In this document: piece after piece, positions 1 through 9,021 of the stretch
Layout: every line of letters starts with the position of its first letter
How positions within the stretch are numbered: the first letter of the stretch is position 1
DNA from: Paenibacillus sp. SYP-B4298
GTDB taxonomy: Bacteria > Bacillota > Bacilli > Paenibacillales > Paenibacillaceae
Reading direction: 5' to 3'
Assembly: GCF_027627475.1 (NCBI RefSeq)
Contig: NZ_CP115484.1
Coordinates: 1,301,501 to 1,365,500 of the forward strand
DNA: 64,000 bases
Program-made: the position numbers and the translations under genes
The notes under the pieces: model-generated
What the model was told of the DNA's origin: nothing
What the model saw: only the letters and a program-made list of their open reading frames with translations
Database searches by the model: none

Positions 1-714
1 CTCGTCATTGAGACAGAACACCGCTGCTGGAAGGTCATATTCCTCCACGATGCGCTGTGCTGCCGCTTCGCCAGCCAGCTTGGTGAAGTCTCCGGCAAGC
101 TCGCGCAGCTCGGCACCCTCTACCCGGTTCGCGGCCTGGCGGGCCGCCCGCAGCCGTTGGTCAGCGTCATAGGAGCCGTCCGGGCCTGTAACGATATAGA
201 TGCGCCGATGCCCCTGCTCCAGCAAATATTCCATCGCGAGCTGCGCTCCAGCCTTATTATCCACGAGCACCGAATGAATATGTTCATGATGCGCCTCGCG
301 ATCCAGCACCACCGCCTTGTGGCCTTGCTCGGCGTAGCGCAGCAGCTCGTCGGTCGGAAAGGTCTGATCCAGTATAATCGCGCCGTCAATCATCCGCTCT
401 GGAATCAATCTGCGCGCGTTCGCGCCGCTGCACACAATAAGGTCGTAGCCCCGTGCCCCAAGGTAGCGCTTCACGCCTTGCAGCAGATCTCCGTAGAACG
501 CTCCATCAAAATCCGTCAGAAACAACCCGATCATATTCGACTTTTTAGTTTTCAACAGGCGGGCGGCTGCATGAGGGACGTAGTTCAGCTCCTTGGCGAT
601 CGCTCGTATCCTCGCCGCAGTCTCCGCAGTAACCTTGTCGCTGCCATTGAGCGCGTAGGATACGGTCGAGATCGATACCCCCGCTTGCCTGGCAATATCC
701 TTAATGCTAACCAA
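1..714 (-). CDS. LacI-family transcriptional repressor (C-terminus beyond left edge)
   Basis: Only the first 238 codons are visible; the gene runs off the left edge. The start is a TTG at 714, chosen because GAGGAG lies 8 nt upstream on the minus strand and the LacI helix-turn-helix (IKDIARQAGVSISTVS) begins at residue 4. The HTH and hinge occupy about residues 1-58 (ending PHAAARLLK), followed by the periplasmic-binding-like effector domain (SNMIGLFLTDFDGAFYGDLL onward). Proteins of this family bind palindromic operators with a central CG and release them on binding a sugar. It is divergent from a GH3 beta-glucosidase, and GAAACG-type palindromes sit in the intergenic region, so it probably represses that gene and itself. 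The effector sugar cannot be read from the sequence. Confidence 0.93.
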   Translation of the reverse strand, partial: MVSIKDIARQAGVSISTVSYALNGSDKVTAETAARIRAIAKELNYVPHAAARLLKTKKSNMIGLFLTDFDGAFYGDLLQGVKRYLGARGYDLIVCSGANARRLIPERMIDGAIILDQTFPTDELLRYAEQGHKAVVLDREAHHEHIHSVLVDNKAGAQLAMEYLLEQGHRRIYIVTGPDGSYDADQRLRAARQAANRVEGAELRELAGDFTKLAGEAAAQRIVEEYDLPAAVFCLNDE

Positions 715-738
715 TGTGCTCGCTCCTCGTTCATGTCA

Positions 739-752
739 TTGAAACGTTTAGA
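739..752. promoter_or_regulatory. Candidate LacI-type operator (lacI-proximal)
   Basis: TTGAAACGTTTAGA carries the same GAAACGTTT core as the perfect operator at 870-883 and lies 25 nt upstream of the lacI start, where it could give autoregulation. A weaker version of the core (GAACGGTTTC) is at 775-784. Function is inferred from similarity and position. Confidence 0.5.
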
Positions 753-823
753 TTCTAACTATACCTTAAGTCAGGAACGGTTTCAAGCTGAAAAAATACA
801 GGATTTCACCCTATCCATTCCCG

Positions 824-853
824 TTGACAAGCATCAATTCCGTGCAGTATAAT
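824..853 (+). promoter_or_regulatory. SigA-type promoter of the GH3 gene
   Basis: TTGACA at 824-829 and TATAAT at 848-853, spacing 18 nt, both consensus hexamers. The predicted transcription start is near 860, about 50 nt before the beta-glucosidase ATG. Confidence 0.75.
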
Positions 854-869
854 CCGATTGACATCATAA

Positions 870-883
870 TCGAAACGTTTCGA
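870..883. promoter_or_regulatory. LacI-type operator, perfect palindrome
   Basis: TCGAAACGTTTCGA is a perfect 14-bp palindrome with the central CG typical of LacI/GalR operators. It starts about 10 bp downstream of the predicted transcription start, a position where a bound repressor blocks elongation or clearance. Confidence 0.7.
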
Positions 884-909
884 ATACTATTGGAGAGGTT
901 GAAAATTCG

Positions 910-3114
910 ATGACAAATATGGACAGAACGGCACCCGGCCAAGGAGCCGGCACACGCAGCCTGCCTGAGCTGATTGCCAGCATGACGCTGGAAGAGAAGG
1001 TCGCCCAGCTCATTCAGCTAGCGGTTCCCTTCTATGAAGGCGCAGCGGAGGCGGGACAGATTACCGGCCCGATGGAATCGCTGGGCATCTCTCAGGAGAC
1101 CGTGCACCATTCCGGCTCGGTGCTGGGCATGGCGGGCGCGCAGGAGGTCATTAATGTACAGACGGCGCACTTGCAGGCGAACCGTCACGGCATTCCGCTG
1201 TTGATGATGGCTGATATTGTACATGGCTTCAAGACGATCTTTCCTGTGCCGCTCGCTATCGGCTGCTCCTGGGATATGGAGCTGGCAGAGCGGAGCGCGC
1301 AGATCGCTGCCAAGGAAGCGGCGGTGTCGGGCGTGCATGTCACTTACGCCCCGATGGTAGATCTGGTGCGCGACCCTAGATGGGGACGGGTCGTGGAGTC
1401 GACTGGCGAGGACCCGTATCTGAACGCGCTGTACGCCAGAGCGTTCGTGCGCGGGTTCCAGGGCGACGACCTGGCGAGCGACATGGACAGAGTAGCGGCT
1501 TGTGTGAAGCATTTTGCTGCTTACGGGGCGGCGGAGGCGGGACGCGACTACAACACAGTCGACCTGTCCGAGCGGCAACTGCGGGAATTTTACCTGCCCG
1601 CTTACAAGGCAGCACTGGATGAAGGCTGTGAGATGGTCATGACCGCGTTCAATACGGTGGACGGCATCCCGGCTACAGGCAACGTGGCCTTGATGCGCAA
1701 GCTGCTGCGGGAGGAATGGGGCTTTGACGGCATCCTTATCTCCGACTGGGGCGCGGTCAAGGAGCTGATCAACCATGGCATAGCTGAGGACGAGTCCGAG
1801 GCTGCACTCAAGGCGCTAAAGGCCGGGGTCGACATTGAGATGATGACGGCTTGCTACGTGAAGCATCTGGCCGAGCTGGTAGAGCGGGGCGAGGTGGAGG
1901 AGGAGCTGATCGACGAGGCGGTGCTGCGTATCTTAACGCTCAAGCAGAAGCTGGGCTTGTTCGAGAATCCGTTCCGCGCCGCCGATCCAATCAAGGAGCA
2001 GGAGGTCGTCTTCTGCGAGGAGCATCGCGCGGCGAGCCGCGAGCTGGCTATGCGCTCCTGCGTGCTGCTCAAGAACGAGGGCATCCTCCCGCTGCCGCGT
2101 GAGAGCAAGACGGCGCTGATCGGCCCGTTCGCGCAGAGCGGTGATGTGCTCGGTCCCTGGTCATGGACCGGCTCCCGTGACGATGCCGTGACGCTCGCTG
2201 AGGGCATGCAGCGTCTGGCGGGCGATCCGGCGCTGCTGCTCGTTGCCGAAGGCTGCGGCATCGAGAGCGGCACCGCCGAGCAATTGCAGGCAGCCTATGA
2301 GGCGGCTCAGGCTGCCGATGTCATCGTGCTGGCGCTGGGCGAGCACTCGGACATGAACGGCGAGGCGGCCAGCCGTGCAGACATTCGGCTGCCGCAGGTG
2401 CAACTGGAGCTGGTGCGCAAGCTGAAGGAGCTGAACAAGCCGATCGTTGCGGTGCTGTTCAATGGGCGACCGCTGGATCTGCACGGGCTGTTCGATGAGG
2501 CGGACGCAATTCTGGAAGCATGGTATCCGGGATCGGAGGCCGGTCATGCGGTCGCTTCACTGCTCTATGGCGAGGCGAATCCGAGCGGCCGCTTGACGAT
2601 GTCGTTCCCGTACCATGTTGGGCAGGTGCCTGTCTATTATAATGCCTTCAACACGGGACGCCCGCAAGGCGCCCCGGATGCGCAGGTGCGATATGTATCG
2701 CAATATCTGGACATCCCCAATGAGCCGCTGCTCCCGTTCGGATACGGGCTAAGCTACACGACCTTCGCTTACGGTGAGCCTGTGCTGTCTGCCGAGGTGC
2801 TAACAGTGGAGAAGCCGATTCTATTGAAGGTCGCGATTACGAACAGCGGTGCCTATGCTGGCGAGGAGACGGTGCAGCTATATGTGCGCGATCATGCTGG
2901 CGAGGTTGTTCGTCCGGTGAAGGAGCTGAAGGATTTCCGCAAGGTGTGGCTGGCACCGGGCGAGAGCGCTGAACTGGAGTTCACGATCAGCGAGGAGCAG
3001 CTTCGCTACTACCACTCCGATCTGTCCTATAGCAGTGATGCCGGGGCATTTACAGTATTCGTCGGATGCAACAGCCGCGATCATGCAGCATTGTCCTTCC
3101 GACTGGTCAAATAA
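910..3114 (+). CDS. Beta-glucosidase, glycoside hydrolase family 3
   Basis: A 734-residue GH3 enzyme with the usual three-part layout: N-terminal TIM barrel (about 20-340), the alpha/beta sandwich domain (about 380-590) and a C-terminal fibronectin III-like domain (about 640-730). The catalytic nucleophile motif is visible as GILISDWGA (the Asp of SDW), and the N-terminal domain has KHFAAYGAAEAGRDYN and the conserved RDPRWGR. No signal peptide is seen, so it probably acts in the cytoplasm on imported oligosaccharides, releasing terminal beta-linked glucose (or xylose; GH3 members vary). The ATG has GGAGAGG 11 nt upstream. A consensus promoter overlapped by a LacI-type operator controls it. 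It is next to an oligosaccharide ABC system, which may supply its substrate. Confidence 0.95.
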   Translation: MTNMDRTAPGQGAGTRSLPELIASMTLEEKVAQLIQLAVPFYEGAAEAGQITGPMESLGISQETVHHSGSVLGMAGAQEVINVQTAHLQANRHGIPLLMMADIVHGFKTIFPVPLAIGCSWDMELAERSAQIAAKEAAVSGVHVTYAPMVDLVRDPRWGRVVESTGEDPYLNALYARAFVRGFQGDDLASDMDRVAACVKHFAAYGAAEAGRDYNTVDLSERQLREFYLPAYKAALDEGCEMVMTAFNTVDGIPATGNVALMRKLLREEWGFDGILISDWGAVKELINHGIAEDESEAALKALKAGVDIEMMTACYVKHLAELVERGEVEEELIDEAVLRILTLKQKLGLFENPFRAADPIKEQEVVFCEEHRAASRELAMRSCVLLKNEGILPLPRESKTALIGPFAQSGDVLGPWSWTGSRDDAVTLAEGMQRLAGDPALLLVAEGCGIESGTAEQLQAAYEAAQAADVIVLALGEHSDMNGEAASRADIRLPQVQLELVRKLKELNKPIVAVLFNGRPLDLHGLFDEADAILEAWYPGSEAGHAVASLLYGEANPSGRLTMSFPYHVGQVPVYYNAFNTGRPQGAPDAQVRYVSQYLDIPNEPLLPFGYGLSYTTFAYGEPVLSAEVLTVEKPILLKVAITNSGAYAGEETVQLYVRDHAGEVVRPVKELKDFRKVWLAPGESAELEFTISEEQLRYYHSDLSYSSDAGAFTVFVGCNSRDHAALSFRLVK

Positions 3115-3130
3115 GGAGAGAAGCACCTGT

Positions 3131-3160
3131 GCACCGCACGCCATGATCGGCGCGCGGTGC
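3131..3160 (+). terminator. Hairpin after the GH3 gene
   Basis: A 12-bp stem (3131-3142 with 3149-3160, one G-T pair) and a 6-nt loop lies 16 nt after the stop codon. There is no clear T-run, so it may be a weak terminator or an mRNA-stabilising hairpin. Confidence 0.5.
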
Positions 3161-3209
3161 TTCCTTGCACTTAGGGGAGGGTGGCTGCAGCGTGCGGAGA
3201 TGGTGCAGC

Positions 3210-3251
3210 AAAAAAAGGACTGCCCGGAATAGGGAATGACCCGGACAGTCC
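3210..3251 (-). terminator. Rho-independent terminator of the permease operon
   Basis: On the minus strand an 11-bp stem (3251-3241 with 3227-3217, one wobble pair) is followed by seven T residues (3216-3210). It lies about 50 nt past the stop of the second permease gene. Confidence 0.85.
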
Positions 3252-3298
3252 GCATGCTGATATGAAGTTCATAGTTGGCTGTCCTGTCCTGCTCCCCG

Positions 3299-4171
3299 CT
3301 ATTCCTTGACAGCGCCGATGACGATGCCCTTGACGAAGAAGCGCTGCAGGAAGGGATAGACGAGCAGGATCGGCAGGGCGCTGATGAAGATTTGCGATGC
3401 GCGAAGCGTCCGCTGCGACATCGTAGCGATAACCGCCGGGTCGAAGCCCGTCGTACTGCCCTGGACAATCAGCGTCTGCATGAAGCTGGCGAGCGGCAGA
3501 TTCTCTGCGCCCTTCATATAGATCAGTCCGTCAAAATAAGCATTCCAATGACCGACCATAGTGAACAGGGCGATGGTGGCGAGCGATGGCAGCGACACGG
3601 GCAGATAGATGGATACGAAGGTGCGGAAATGCCCGGCGCCATCGATGAAAGCGGCCTCCTCCAGCTCCTTGGGCACGTTGCGGAAGAAGTTCAACATCAG
3701 AATAATGTTGTACACCGCCACCAGTCCGGGCAGGATGAGCGCAAGCAGGCTGTTCAGCAGCCCAAGCTTGAGAATCAACACATAAGCGGGCACCAGCCCG
3801 GCGCTGAATAGCATCGTAATGACGAAGTACCACAGGTAGACATTCCGGCCCCGGAAGACGCGGTTGTCCTTGGACAGGGCGTAGGCGGCAATCGAGTTAA
3901 CCGCCAGCGCGAGCCCGGTGCCGATGACCGTCCGCTGTACAGACACCCAGAGCGAGGCGAGGAAATTCGTATTGCCGAAAGTCTGCGCATATGCCTCGAA
4001 CGTGAAGCCGATTGGCCAGAGCGTGACCAGCCCGGCATTGGCCGCCGAGGTGTCGCTGACCGATACCATCAGCAGATGGTAGAGCGGCAGCAGGCACAGG
4101 ATAGAGATGACAGCAAGCAGAATCGAATTGAACACGCTGAATACACGGTAAGGCAGCGTTTTATGGTACAC
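3299..4171 (-). CDS. Carbohydrate ABC transporter permease (LplC/YtcP type)
   Basis: A 290-residue inner-membrane permease with six predicted hydrophobic segments (the first at about residues 12-36) and the cytoplasmic EAA loop EEAAFIDGAG, which couples permease to ATPase. The C-terminus FFVKGIVIGAVKE is the typical KG-x-GAVK ending of this family. The start is GTG at 4171, with AAAGGA 10 nt upstream. It is the second gene of a two-permease operon, 24 nt after its partner, and works with the lipoprotein at 9022-10695. No ATPase gene is nearby, so the shared MsmX-type ATPase of Gram-positive bacteria is the likely motor (inference). Substrate is probably a plant or algal oligosaccharide or an uronide. 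Confidence 0.93.
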   Translation of the reverse strand: MYHKTLPYRVFSVFNSILLAVISILCLLPLYHLLMVSVSDTSAANAGLVTLWPIGFTFEAYAQTFGNTNFLASLWVSVQRTVIGTGLALAVNSIAAYALSKDNRVFRGRNVYLWYFVITMLFSAGLVPAYVLILKLGLLNSLLALILPGLVAVYNIILMLNFFRNVPKELEEAAFIDGAGHFRTFVSIYLPVSLPSLATIALFTMVGHWNAYFDGLIYMKGAENLPLASFMQTLIVQGSTTGFDPAVIATMSQRTLRASQIFISALPILLVYPFLQRFFVKGIVIGAVKE

Positions 4172-4195
4172 GGGAGATCATCCTTTCCGGGAAAG

Positions 4196-5146
4196 CTAGA
4201 AGATACGGTAGCCTGCGAATTTGTAGGCAAGCCGGTATGAGATCATAATCAGTACGAGGCTGATCATCGATTTGAACAGACTGACAGCGGTGGCGAAGCT
4301 GAATTGACCGCTCAGCAGTCCCTCGCGATAGACGAACGTATCGATAATATCGCCTTGCTGATAGATCATCGGGCTGTACAGATTGAACACCTGATCGAAG
4401 TTGGCATTAAGCACATTGCCGAGCGCAAGTGTAGCGACGACGATCAGGATCGGTATGAGCGACGGAATCGTGATGTACAGGGTTTGCTTGAAGCGCCCGG
4501 CTCCGTCGACCTCCGCCGCTTCGTAGAGCGCCGGGTTGATGCTGGACAGCGCCGCGAGGAAGATGATCGTATTGAAGCCGAATTCCTTCCATACATCGCT
4601 GAAGATGATCGTCATGCGGAACCAGAAGCCATCGCCGAGGAAGAAGATCGGCTTAATGCCCAGCAGCGATGTAAGCAACTGGTTGACAATCCCGGTCTGC
4701 GCCAGCAGATCGATCAGGATGCCGCCGAGCGTCACCCAGGACAGAAAATGCGGCAGATAGACGAGCGTCTGGATCGATCGCTTGAAGCCCATATGGCGCA
4801 CTTCGTTAAGCAGCAGGGCGAAGGTGAACGGGATGATCAGATTAAGCACAATTTTGGAGCAGGCGAACAGCAGCGTGTTCCATGTGATTTTTAGAAAGTA
4901 GTCATTTTCGAACATGTATCGGAAATGCTTGAGCCCAACGAACGGGGAGCCAGTAAAGCCGAGTCCGGCCTTGTAATCCTGGAACGCCATAATAATGCCG
5001 CCCATCGGCAAGTAGGAAAAGATAAAAACGGACAGTACAGCCGGCAGCACCATCAGATGCAGCGTCCAGGGGATGCGGTATCCCGGCTTCCTTGCTGCTC
5101 TGCGGCCTGCCTTGAGCTTGAGAGCTGGATTCATATGCGGGTCCAT
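4196..5146 (-). CDS. Carbohydrate ABC transporter permease (LplB/YtcQ-associated type)
   Basis: A 316-residue permease. The start at 5146 (MDPHMNPALKLK) is preferred because GGGAG lies just upstream; longer in-frame starts (5173, 5302) lack a ribosome binding site. Six hydrophobic segments start at about residue 29 (LMVLPAVLSVFIFSY), and the EAA loop reads EAAEVDGAG. It is the first gene of a leftward operon with the permease at 3299-4171. The proteins form the heterodimeric membrane channel of a CUT1 importer. The operon diverges from a sensor kinase, and an AraC-type direct repeat lies in the shared intergenic region. Confidence 0.93.
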   Translation of the reverse strand: MDPHMNPALKLKAGRRAARKPGYRIPWTLHLMVLPAVLSVFIFSYLPMGGIIMAFQDYKAGLGFTGSPFVGLKHFRYMFENDYFLKITWNTLLFACSKIVLNLIIPFTFALLLNEVRHMGFKRSIQTLVYLPHFLSWVTLGGILIDLLAQTGIVNQLLTSLLGIKPIFFLGDGFWFRMTIIFSDVWKEFGFNTIIFLAALSSINPALYEAAEVDGAGRFKQTLYITIPSLIPILIVVATLALGNVLNANFDQVFNLYSPMIYQQGDIIDTFVYREGLLSGQFSFATAVSLFKSMISLVLIMISYRLAYKFAGYRIF

Positions 5147-5228
5147 CAGTCTCTCCCTTTCTATAATTTTCATTTGTAACCGGGCCGTAGCCTTGCTATA
5201 TATAATAACAACGCGCAAGACCCGCGAA

Positions 5229-5256
5229 CTATAGGACAATATTAGGATTGATAGGG
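5229..5256. promoter_or_regulatory. Candidate response-regulator binding site (direct repeat), permease/kinase intergenic region
   Basis: CTATAGGACAAT at 5229-5240 and GATAGGG at 5250-5256 form two half-boxes whose ATAGG cores are spaced 20 bp. The same 12-mer plus GATAGGA at the same 20-bp spacing occurs, in the same orientation relative to transcription, before the binding-protein gene (8840-8868). It is probably bound by the adjacent AraC-type response regulator. Function is inferred. Confidence 0.6.
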
Positions 5257-5287
5257 TTTTGTTATGGAAATGGGCGGAGGGGATCGG

Positions 5288-7156
5288 ATGAAGAAAAGTC
5301 ATGGACTAGCTGTCCTCAGACAAAAGCTGGGCTCGCGCATGAGTCTGTTTGCCAAAATCAATCTGCTGATCATATTGCTGTTTGTTCCGGTCATTCTGTT
5401 GTTCTCCTATGCCAATGGCGTATCATCAGGCGTCATCGACAAGGAGCTGAAGGCGTCCAACATCAAGCAATTGTCCTTCCTGTCGAGCCAGATTGATTCA
5501 CGGGTCAATCAGACGATGGATTTTGTCGTGACGTTCTCTAAAGACCCGAATGTGCGCAAATTCAACGGGCTGAATATGTGGGATGATCCGTATGACCGAA
5601 TGCAGACACGCTATATTATTCAAGAGAAAATGATGCTGCAGTCGGGTGTCATGAGCATCTGGCCGGTCGAGTTCACCGTCTACTCACAGCAGAATAGGGA
5701 TGCCATCACCAACGGCAAGCGAACAGCCGTCTATGATGAGGCGTATCTCAAGCGCAATGTGACGGGAAAATGGCACTATGGCGACGGCGAGCCGGTGCCG
5801 TCAGGAGCGTCCCCGGCCTTTCATTGGCTCTACACCGATTCCTATGGGGAGCAGGATGCGCTCAAGGGGAGCAATCTGGTTGTGCAGGCGAGCTTCCACC
5901 ATGAGAATATTCAAAATATGCTCGACTCCTACAAGGAGGGCGGGCAGGGTGATCCCTTCTTCTACCGTTCAGGCGAAGCGCCGATACTGAACCGTACCGC
6001 GAGTGCGGAGATGACAGCTCGGCTGGTCGAGCTGCTCGGCAACCGGGAGCTGGGGGATACGCTGCAGCAGACGGTGACACTTGGCGGCAATAGTTACCTC
6101 GTGAGCGCCGTGAAGTCTATTACACTCGGCTGGTATCTGGTGGATGTTGTGCCCCTTGATCAGATTCTCGGCCCGATCTTCTCCAGCCGTAATCTGTTCT
6201 ACGCGGCTGTCGCCTGCCTGATCACGGTCGGTATCGTCGCCTCGGTGCTGCTCTACCGCAATGTGCAGCGGCCGATCCGCAAGCTGGTGAAGGGGCTGCA
6301 GACGGTACAGCGGGGCGATTTCTCGGTTAGGATGGCGGCCGATGTCAATAACGAGTTCGCCTTCCTGTTCTATCGCTTCAACGATATGTCGCGGCAGATT
6401 CAAGAGCTCATCGACAATGTGCTGAATGAGAAGCTGCGTGCGAGGGAGGCGACGCTCAAGCAACTGCAGGCGCAGATTAATCCGCATTTTCTGTACAATT
6501 GCATCGGTTACATGATTAACATGGCACAGCTCAAGGATGAGGAGGCGGTGGTGTCGATGGGTCATAATCTGAGCGCGTATTACCGCTATATGACCCGGCT
6601 GGAGCGCCCGACGGCCTCCCTCCAGGAGGAGACAGGCTTGATCGTCAACTACCTGGATATTCAGAAGCTGCGCAATGGTAGAATCCATTACCGGATTGAG
6701 GTGCCGGAGGCGATGCTGAAGCAGCAGGTGCCGCGCCTGCTGCTCCAGCCGATCGTAGAGAATGCTGTCATTCACGGTGTCGGGCAATCCTACGCCTCCG
6801 GCGAGATTCGGATTACGGGGGTCAGGGAGGGCGCGCTGTATGTGCTGGCAGTCGATGATGATGGGCCGGGGCTGTCGCCGGAGCGGCTTGCGGAGCTGAA
6901 TGCCCAGATGAAGCAGCCGCTAGGCGAGCATATGGGCTACGGGTTCTGGAATACGAATCAGCGGCTTGTCCATATGTTTGGCGGCCGTTCGGGGCTGGTA
7001 TTCCAGCATTCCGAATTAGGCGGGCTGCGAGCCGAGCTGCGCTGGGAGCTGCCAGGTGAGACGGCAGACCGCAGCATTGGAACGGACAAGATCATAGAGG
7101 GGAACCACCATACCCATGCAAAAGGAGAGAACAGCGATGCAGATGATTATCGTTGA
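5288..7156 (+). CDS. YesM-type sensor histidine kinase
   Basis: A 622-residue membrane kinase. A first transmembrane helix (about residues 24-44, LLIILLFVPVILLFSY), a large extracellular sensor region (45-300), a second helix (about 303-326), a HAMP linker, the His_kinase domain with QAQINPHFLYN (phospho-acceptor His400) and a C-terminal HATPase domain (VENAVIHGV, DDGPGL) are visible. The ATG at 5288 has GGAGGGG at 5275-5281; the in-frame ATG at 5264 lacks such a site. The stop overlaps the response-regulator start by 20 bp. It should sense an extracellular sugar, or the sugar-loaded binding protein, and phosphorylate the regulator at 7137-8771. Confidence 0.93.
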   Translation: MKKSHGLAVLRQKLGSRMSLFAKINLLIILLFVPVILLFSYANGVSSGVIDKELKASNIKQLSFLSSQIDSRVNQTMDFVVTFSKDPNVRKFNGLNMWDDPYDRMQTRYIIQEKMMLQSGVMSIWPVEFTVYSQQNRDAITNGKRTAVYDEAYLKRNVTGKWHYGDGEPVPSGASPAFHWLYTDSYGEQDALKGSNLVVQASFHHENIQNMLDSYKEGGQGDPFFYRSGEAPILNRTASAEMTARLVELLGNRELGDTLQQTVTLGGNSYLVSAVKSITLGWYLVDVVPLDQILGPIFSSRNLFYAAVACLITVGIVASVLLYRNVQRPIRKLVKGLQTVQRGDFSVRMAADVNNEFAFLFYRFNDMSRQIQELIDNVLNEKLRAREATLKQLQAQINPHFLYNCIGYMINMAQLKDEEAVVSMGHNLSAYYRYMTRLERPTASLQEETGLIVNYLDIQKLRNGRIHYRIEVPEAMLKQQVPRLLLQPIVENAVIHGVGQSYASGEIRITGVREGALYVLAVDDDGPGLSPERLAELNAQMKQPLGEHMGYGFWNTNQRLVHMFGGRSGLVFQHSELGGLRAELRWELPGETADRSIGTDKIIEGNHHTHAKGENSDADDYR

Positions 7157-8771
7157 TGACGAGGCTCATTGGGTGGATAACCTGTTATCCACCAAGCCAT
7201 GGCATACACTAGGCATCGAGCAGGTGCACAAAGCCTATTCGGCGCAGGAGGCGCTGCGCATTATGGAGACCCATCCGATCGATATTATCATCTCCGATGT
7301 GTTGATGCCGGAGATGACGGGCATTGAACTGATCGAGCGGGTGAGGGCGCTTGGCGGCAAGACCAAGTGCATTATATTATCGGGGCATTCCGATTTTGAC
7401 TATGCGCAGGAGGCGCTGCGCCATCAGGCGGTCGATTATGTGCTGAAGCCGCCCACTGACCAAGAGCTGCTGGGCGCTGTGAGCAAGGCGATCACCCAAC
7501 TGGAGGAGGAATGGGGCAACATCAGCTCCCTGGAGCGGGTGGAGCATATCTTGCGCGAGAATCTGCCGCTCTTGCGCAGCCAGCTCCTGCTCAGTGCGCT
7601 GCGGGGCGAGCGTATGTCCCAGGAGGAGTGGGAGCGCAAGCTGAGCAGCTACAGCCTTCCCTTTCGCCTGGATAGCGGCGCTCTGCTCATGGTGCGCATG
7701 GAGGAGGAGTTCGGCCAATATCGCAACAATGGTCAGCATCTGATGGAATATGCCATCATGAATATAGCAGAGGAGATCATTGGTGAATTCGCTTACGTGT
7801 GGGCTGCCAAGGAGGAGCATGGCTATCTGGTTTTCATGCTGCAGCCGAAGGATGCCGTTTCACATGGCTTGCGGGCGGAGCGTCACGCATGGACAGGGGC
7901 GCTGGAGCAAGCGTCAATGCAACTGCAGGCGAAGGTGAAGCAGTTCTTGAAGGGCTCGCTATCGATCGTCATCACAGAGCCATTTGCCTTTCCCGGCGAG
8001 CTTGCCGCTTTGTATCGCCAAGCACTGGCCTGCTTTCGCCAGATCGTCGGCGAGGAGCGGGAATTCGTCATGCGGGCGCCAGAGCTGGGCAGCCATGCGC
8101 CGCAGGGGACACAGGGGGCGCTTGATGTGATGCATGCCCCGCCGAGCTTGCTCGGGCTGCTGGAAGCTGGGCGTTGGGAAGCGGCGGAGCACAAGCTGGA
8201 GGAGGTGTTCGCTGAGCTGGAGGGGCGCTGGTCAGACTCATGGGAGCATTGCCTGGAGGCAGGCTATATGATCGCGGCCTCATTCACCCATTATTGCCAC
8301 CGCAATGGTCATACATTGCAGAGCTTGCTTGGTGAGGAGATCGAACGGCTGCATTCTGGGGAAGCCTTCAGCTCCATAGCGAGACTGCGCCACTGGTCGC
8401 AGGTGGCAATCAGCAGCTTGCGAGGGCAGGCCTCCAGCGAGGTTAAGGATATCCGGTCCGTGTATGTCCGCAAGATTCAGAGCTTTGTGGAGATGAATCT
8501 GCATCAGGATGTCTCCTTGCGGGCATTGGCTGATCATGTGAACCTCCATCCGACACATCTGTCCAAGCTGTACAAGATTGAGACAGGCGAGGGCATCAGT
8601 GATTTTGTGGCGCGGCTGCGGATGGAGACGGCATGTCACAAGCTGAAGGTGACGGACAAGAAGATCTACGAGATCAGCGCGGAGATCGGCTATCTCGATC
8701 CTGCCTACTTCATCAAGGTGTTCAAGCGTCAGTTCGGCATGACGCCTCAGGAGTACCGTGAGCGGCATTAG
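7137..8771 (+). CDS. YesN-type response regulator with AraC DNA-binding domain
   Basis: A 544-residue regulator. The receiver domain is at 1-120 (acidic pair in MIIVDDE, phospho-acceptor Asp54 in ISDVLMPEMTG, Lys in VLKPP), then a long middle region (about 125-430) and a C-terminal AraC HTH (about 440-540, ending FGMTPQEYRERH). The start at 7137 has AAGGAG 9 nt upstream; the in-frame ATG at 7116 does not. It is translationally coupled to the kinase. AraC-type regulators of this class bind direct repeats and activate; the repeats at 5229-5256 and 8840-8868 are probably its sites, so it likely activates both the permease operon and the binding-protein gene. Confidence 0.93.
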   Translation: MQMIIVDDEAHWVDNLLSTKPWHTLGIEQVHKAYSAQEALRIMETHPIDIIISDVLMPEMTGIELIERVRALGGKTKCIILSGHSDFDYAQEALRHQAVDYVLKPPTDQELLGAVSKAITQLEEEWGNISSLERVEHILRENLPLLRSQLLLSALRGERMSQEEWERKLSSYSLPFRLDSGALLMVRMEEEFGQYRNNGQHLMEYAIMNIAEEIIGEFAYVWAAKEEHGYLVFMLQPKDAVSHGLRAERHAWTGALEQASMQLQAKVKQFLKGSLSIVITEPFAFPGELAALYRQALACFRQIVGEEREFVMRAPELGSHAPQGTQGALDVMHAPPSLLGLLEAGRWEAAEHKLEEVFAELEGRWSDSWEHCLEAGYMIAASFTHYCHRNGHTLQSLLGEEIERLHSGEAFSSIARLRHWSQVAISSLRGQASSEVKDIRSVYVRKIQSFVEMNLHQDVSLRALADHVNLHPTHLSKLYKIETGEGISDFVARLRMETACHKLKVTDKKIYEISAEIGYLDPAYFIKVFKRQFGMTPQEYRERH

Positions 8772-8839
8772 GGGCAATGACCGACGATTATTACGGCTCG
8801 GAGCCGCCCTGATCATCAGAAATGCAACAGACTAACAAA

Positions 8840-8868
8840 GTCCTATCGAAACTGAAATTGTCCTATAG
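8840..8868. promoter_or_regulatory. Candidate response-regulator binding site before the binding-protein gene
   Basis: GTCCTATC (8840-8847) and ATTGTCCTATAG (8857-8868) are the reverse complement of the boxes at 5229-5256, with the same 20-bp spacing. The rest of the 250-bp gap before the lipoprotein gene shows a TATACA at about 8903-8908 but no clear -35 box, as expected of an activated promoter. Confidence 0.6.
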
Positions 8869-9021
8869 AGACCTGCGCCGCAGCTTGGTAAAGTAGCTGA
8901 TATACAAGTTCAACTCAGGTGTGACGGCTTTGCCCAATCGTTGAATGCGGCAGTTCACGCCGACCGAAGTTGAGCTTCTGTAGACTACGCAACAACATCT
9001 TGTAAGCAGGGGGATAATAAG

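Noticed and set aside
157-852. A 231-codon plus-strand frame at the left edge
   Set aside because: It is antisense to the LacI-type gene, which has a clear HTH and ribosome binding site.
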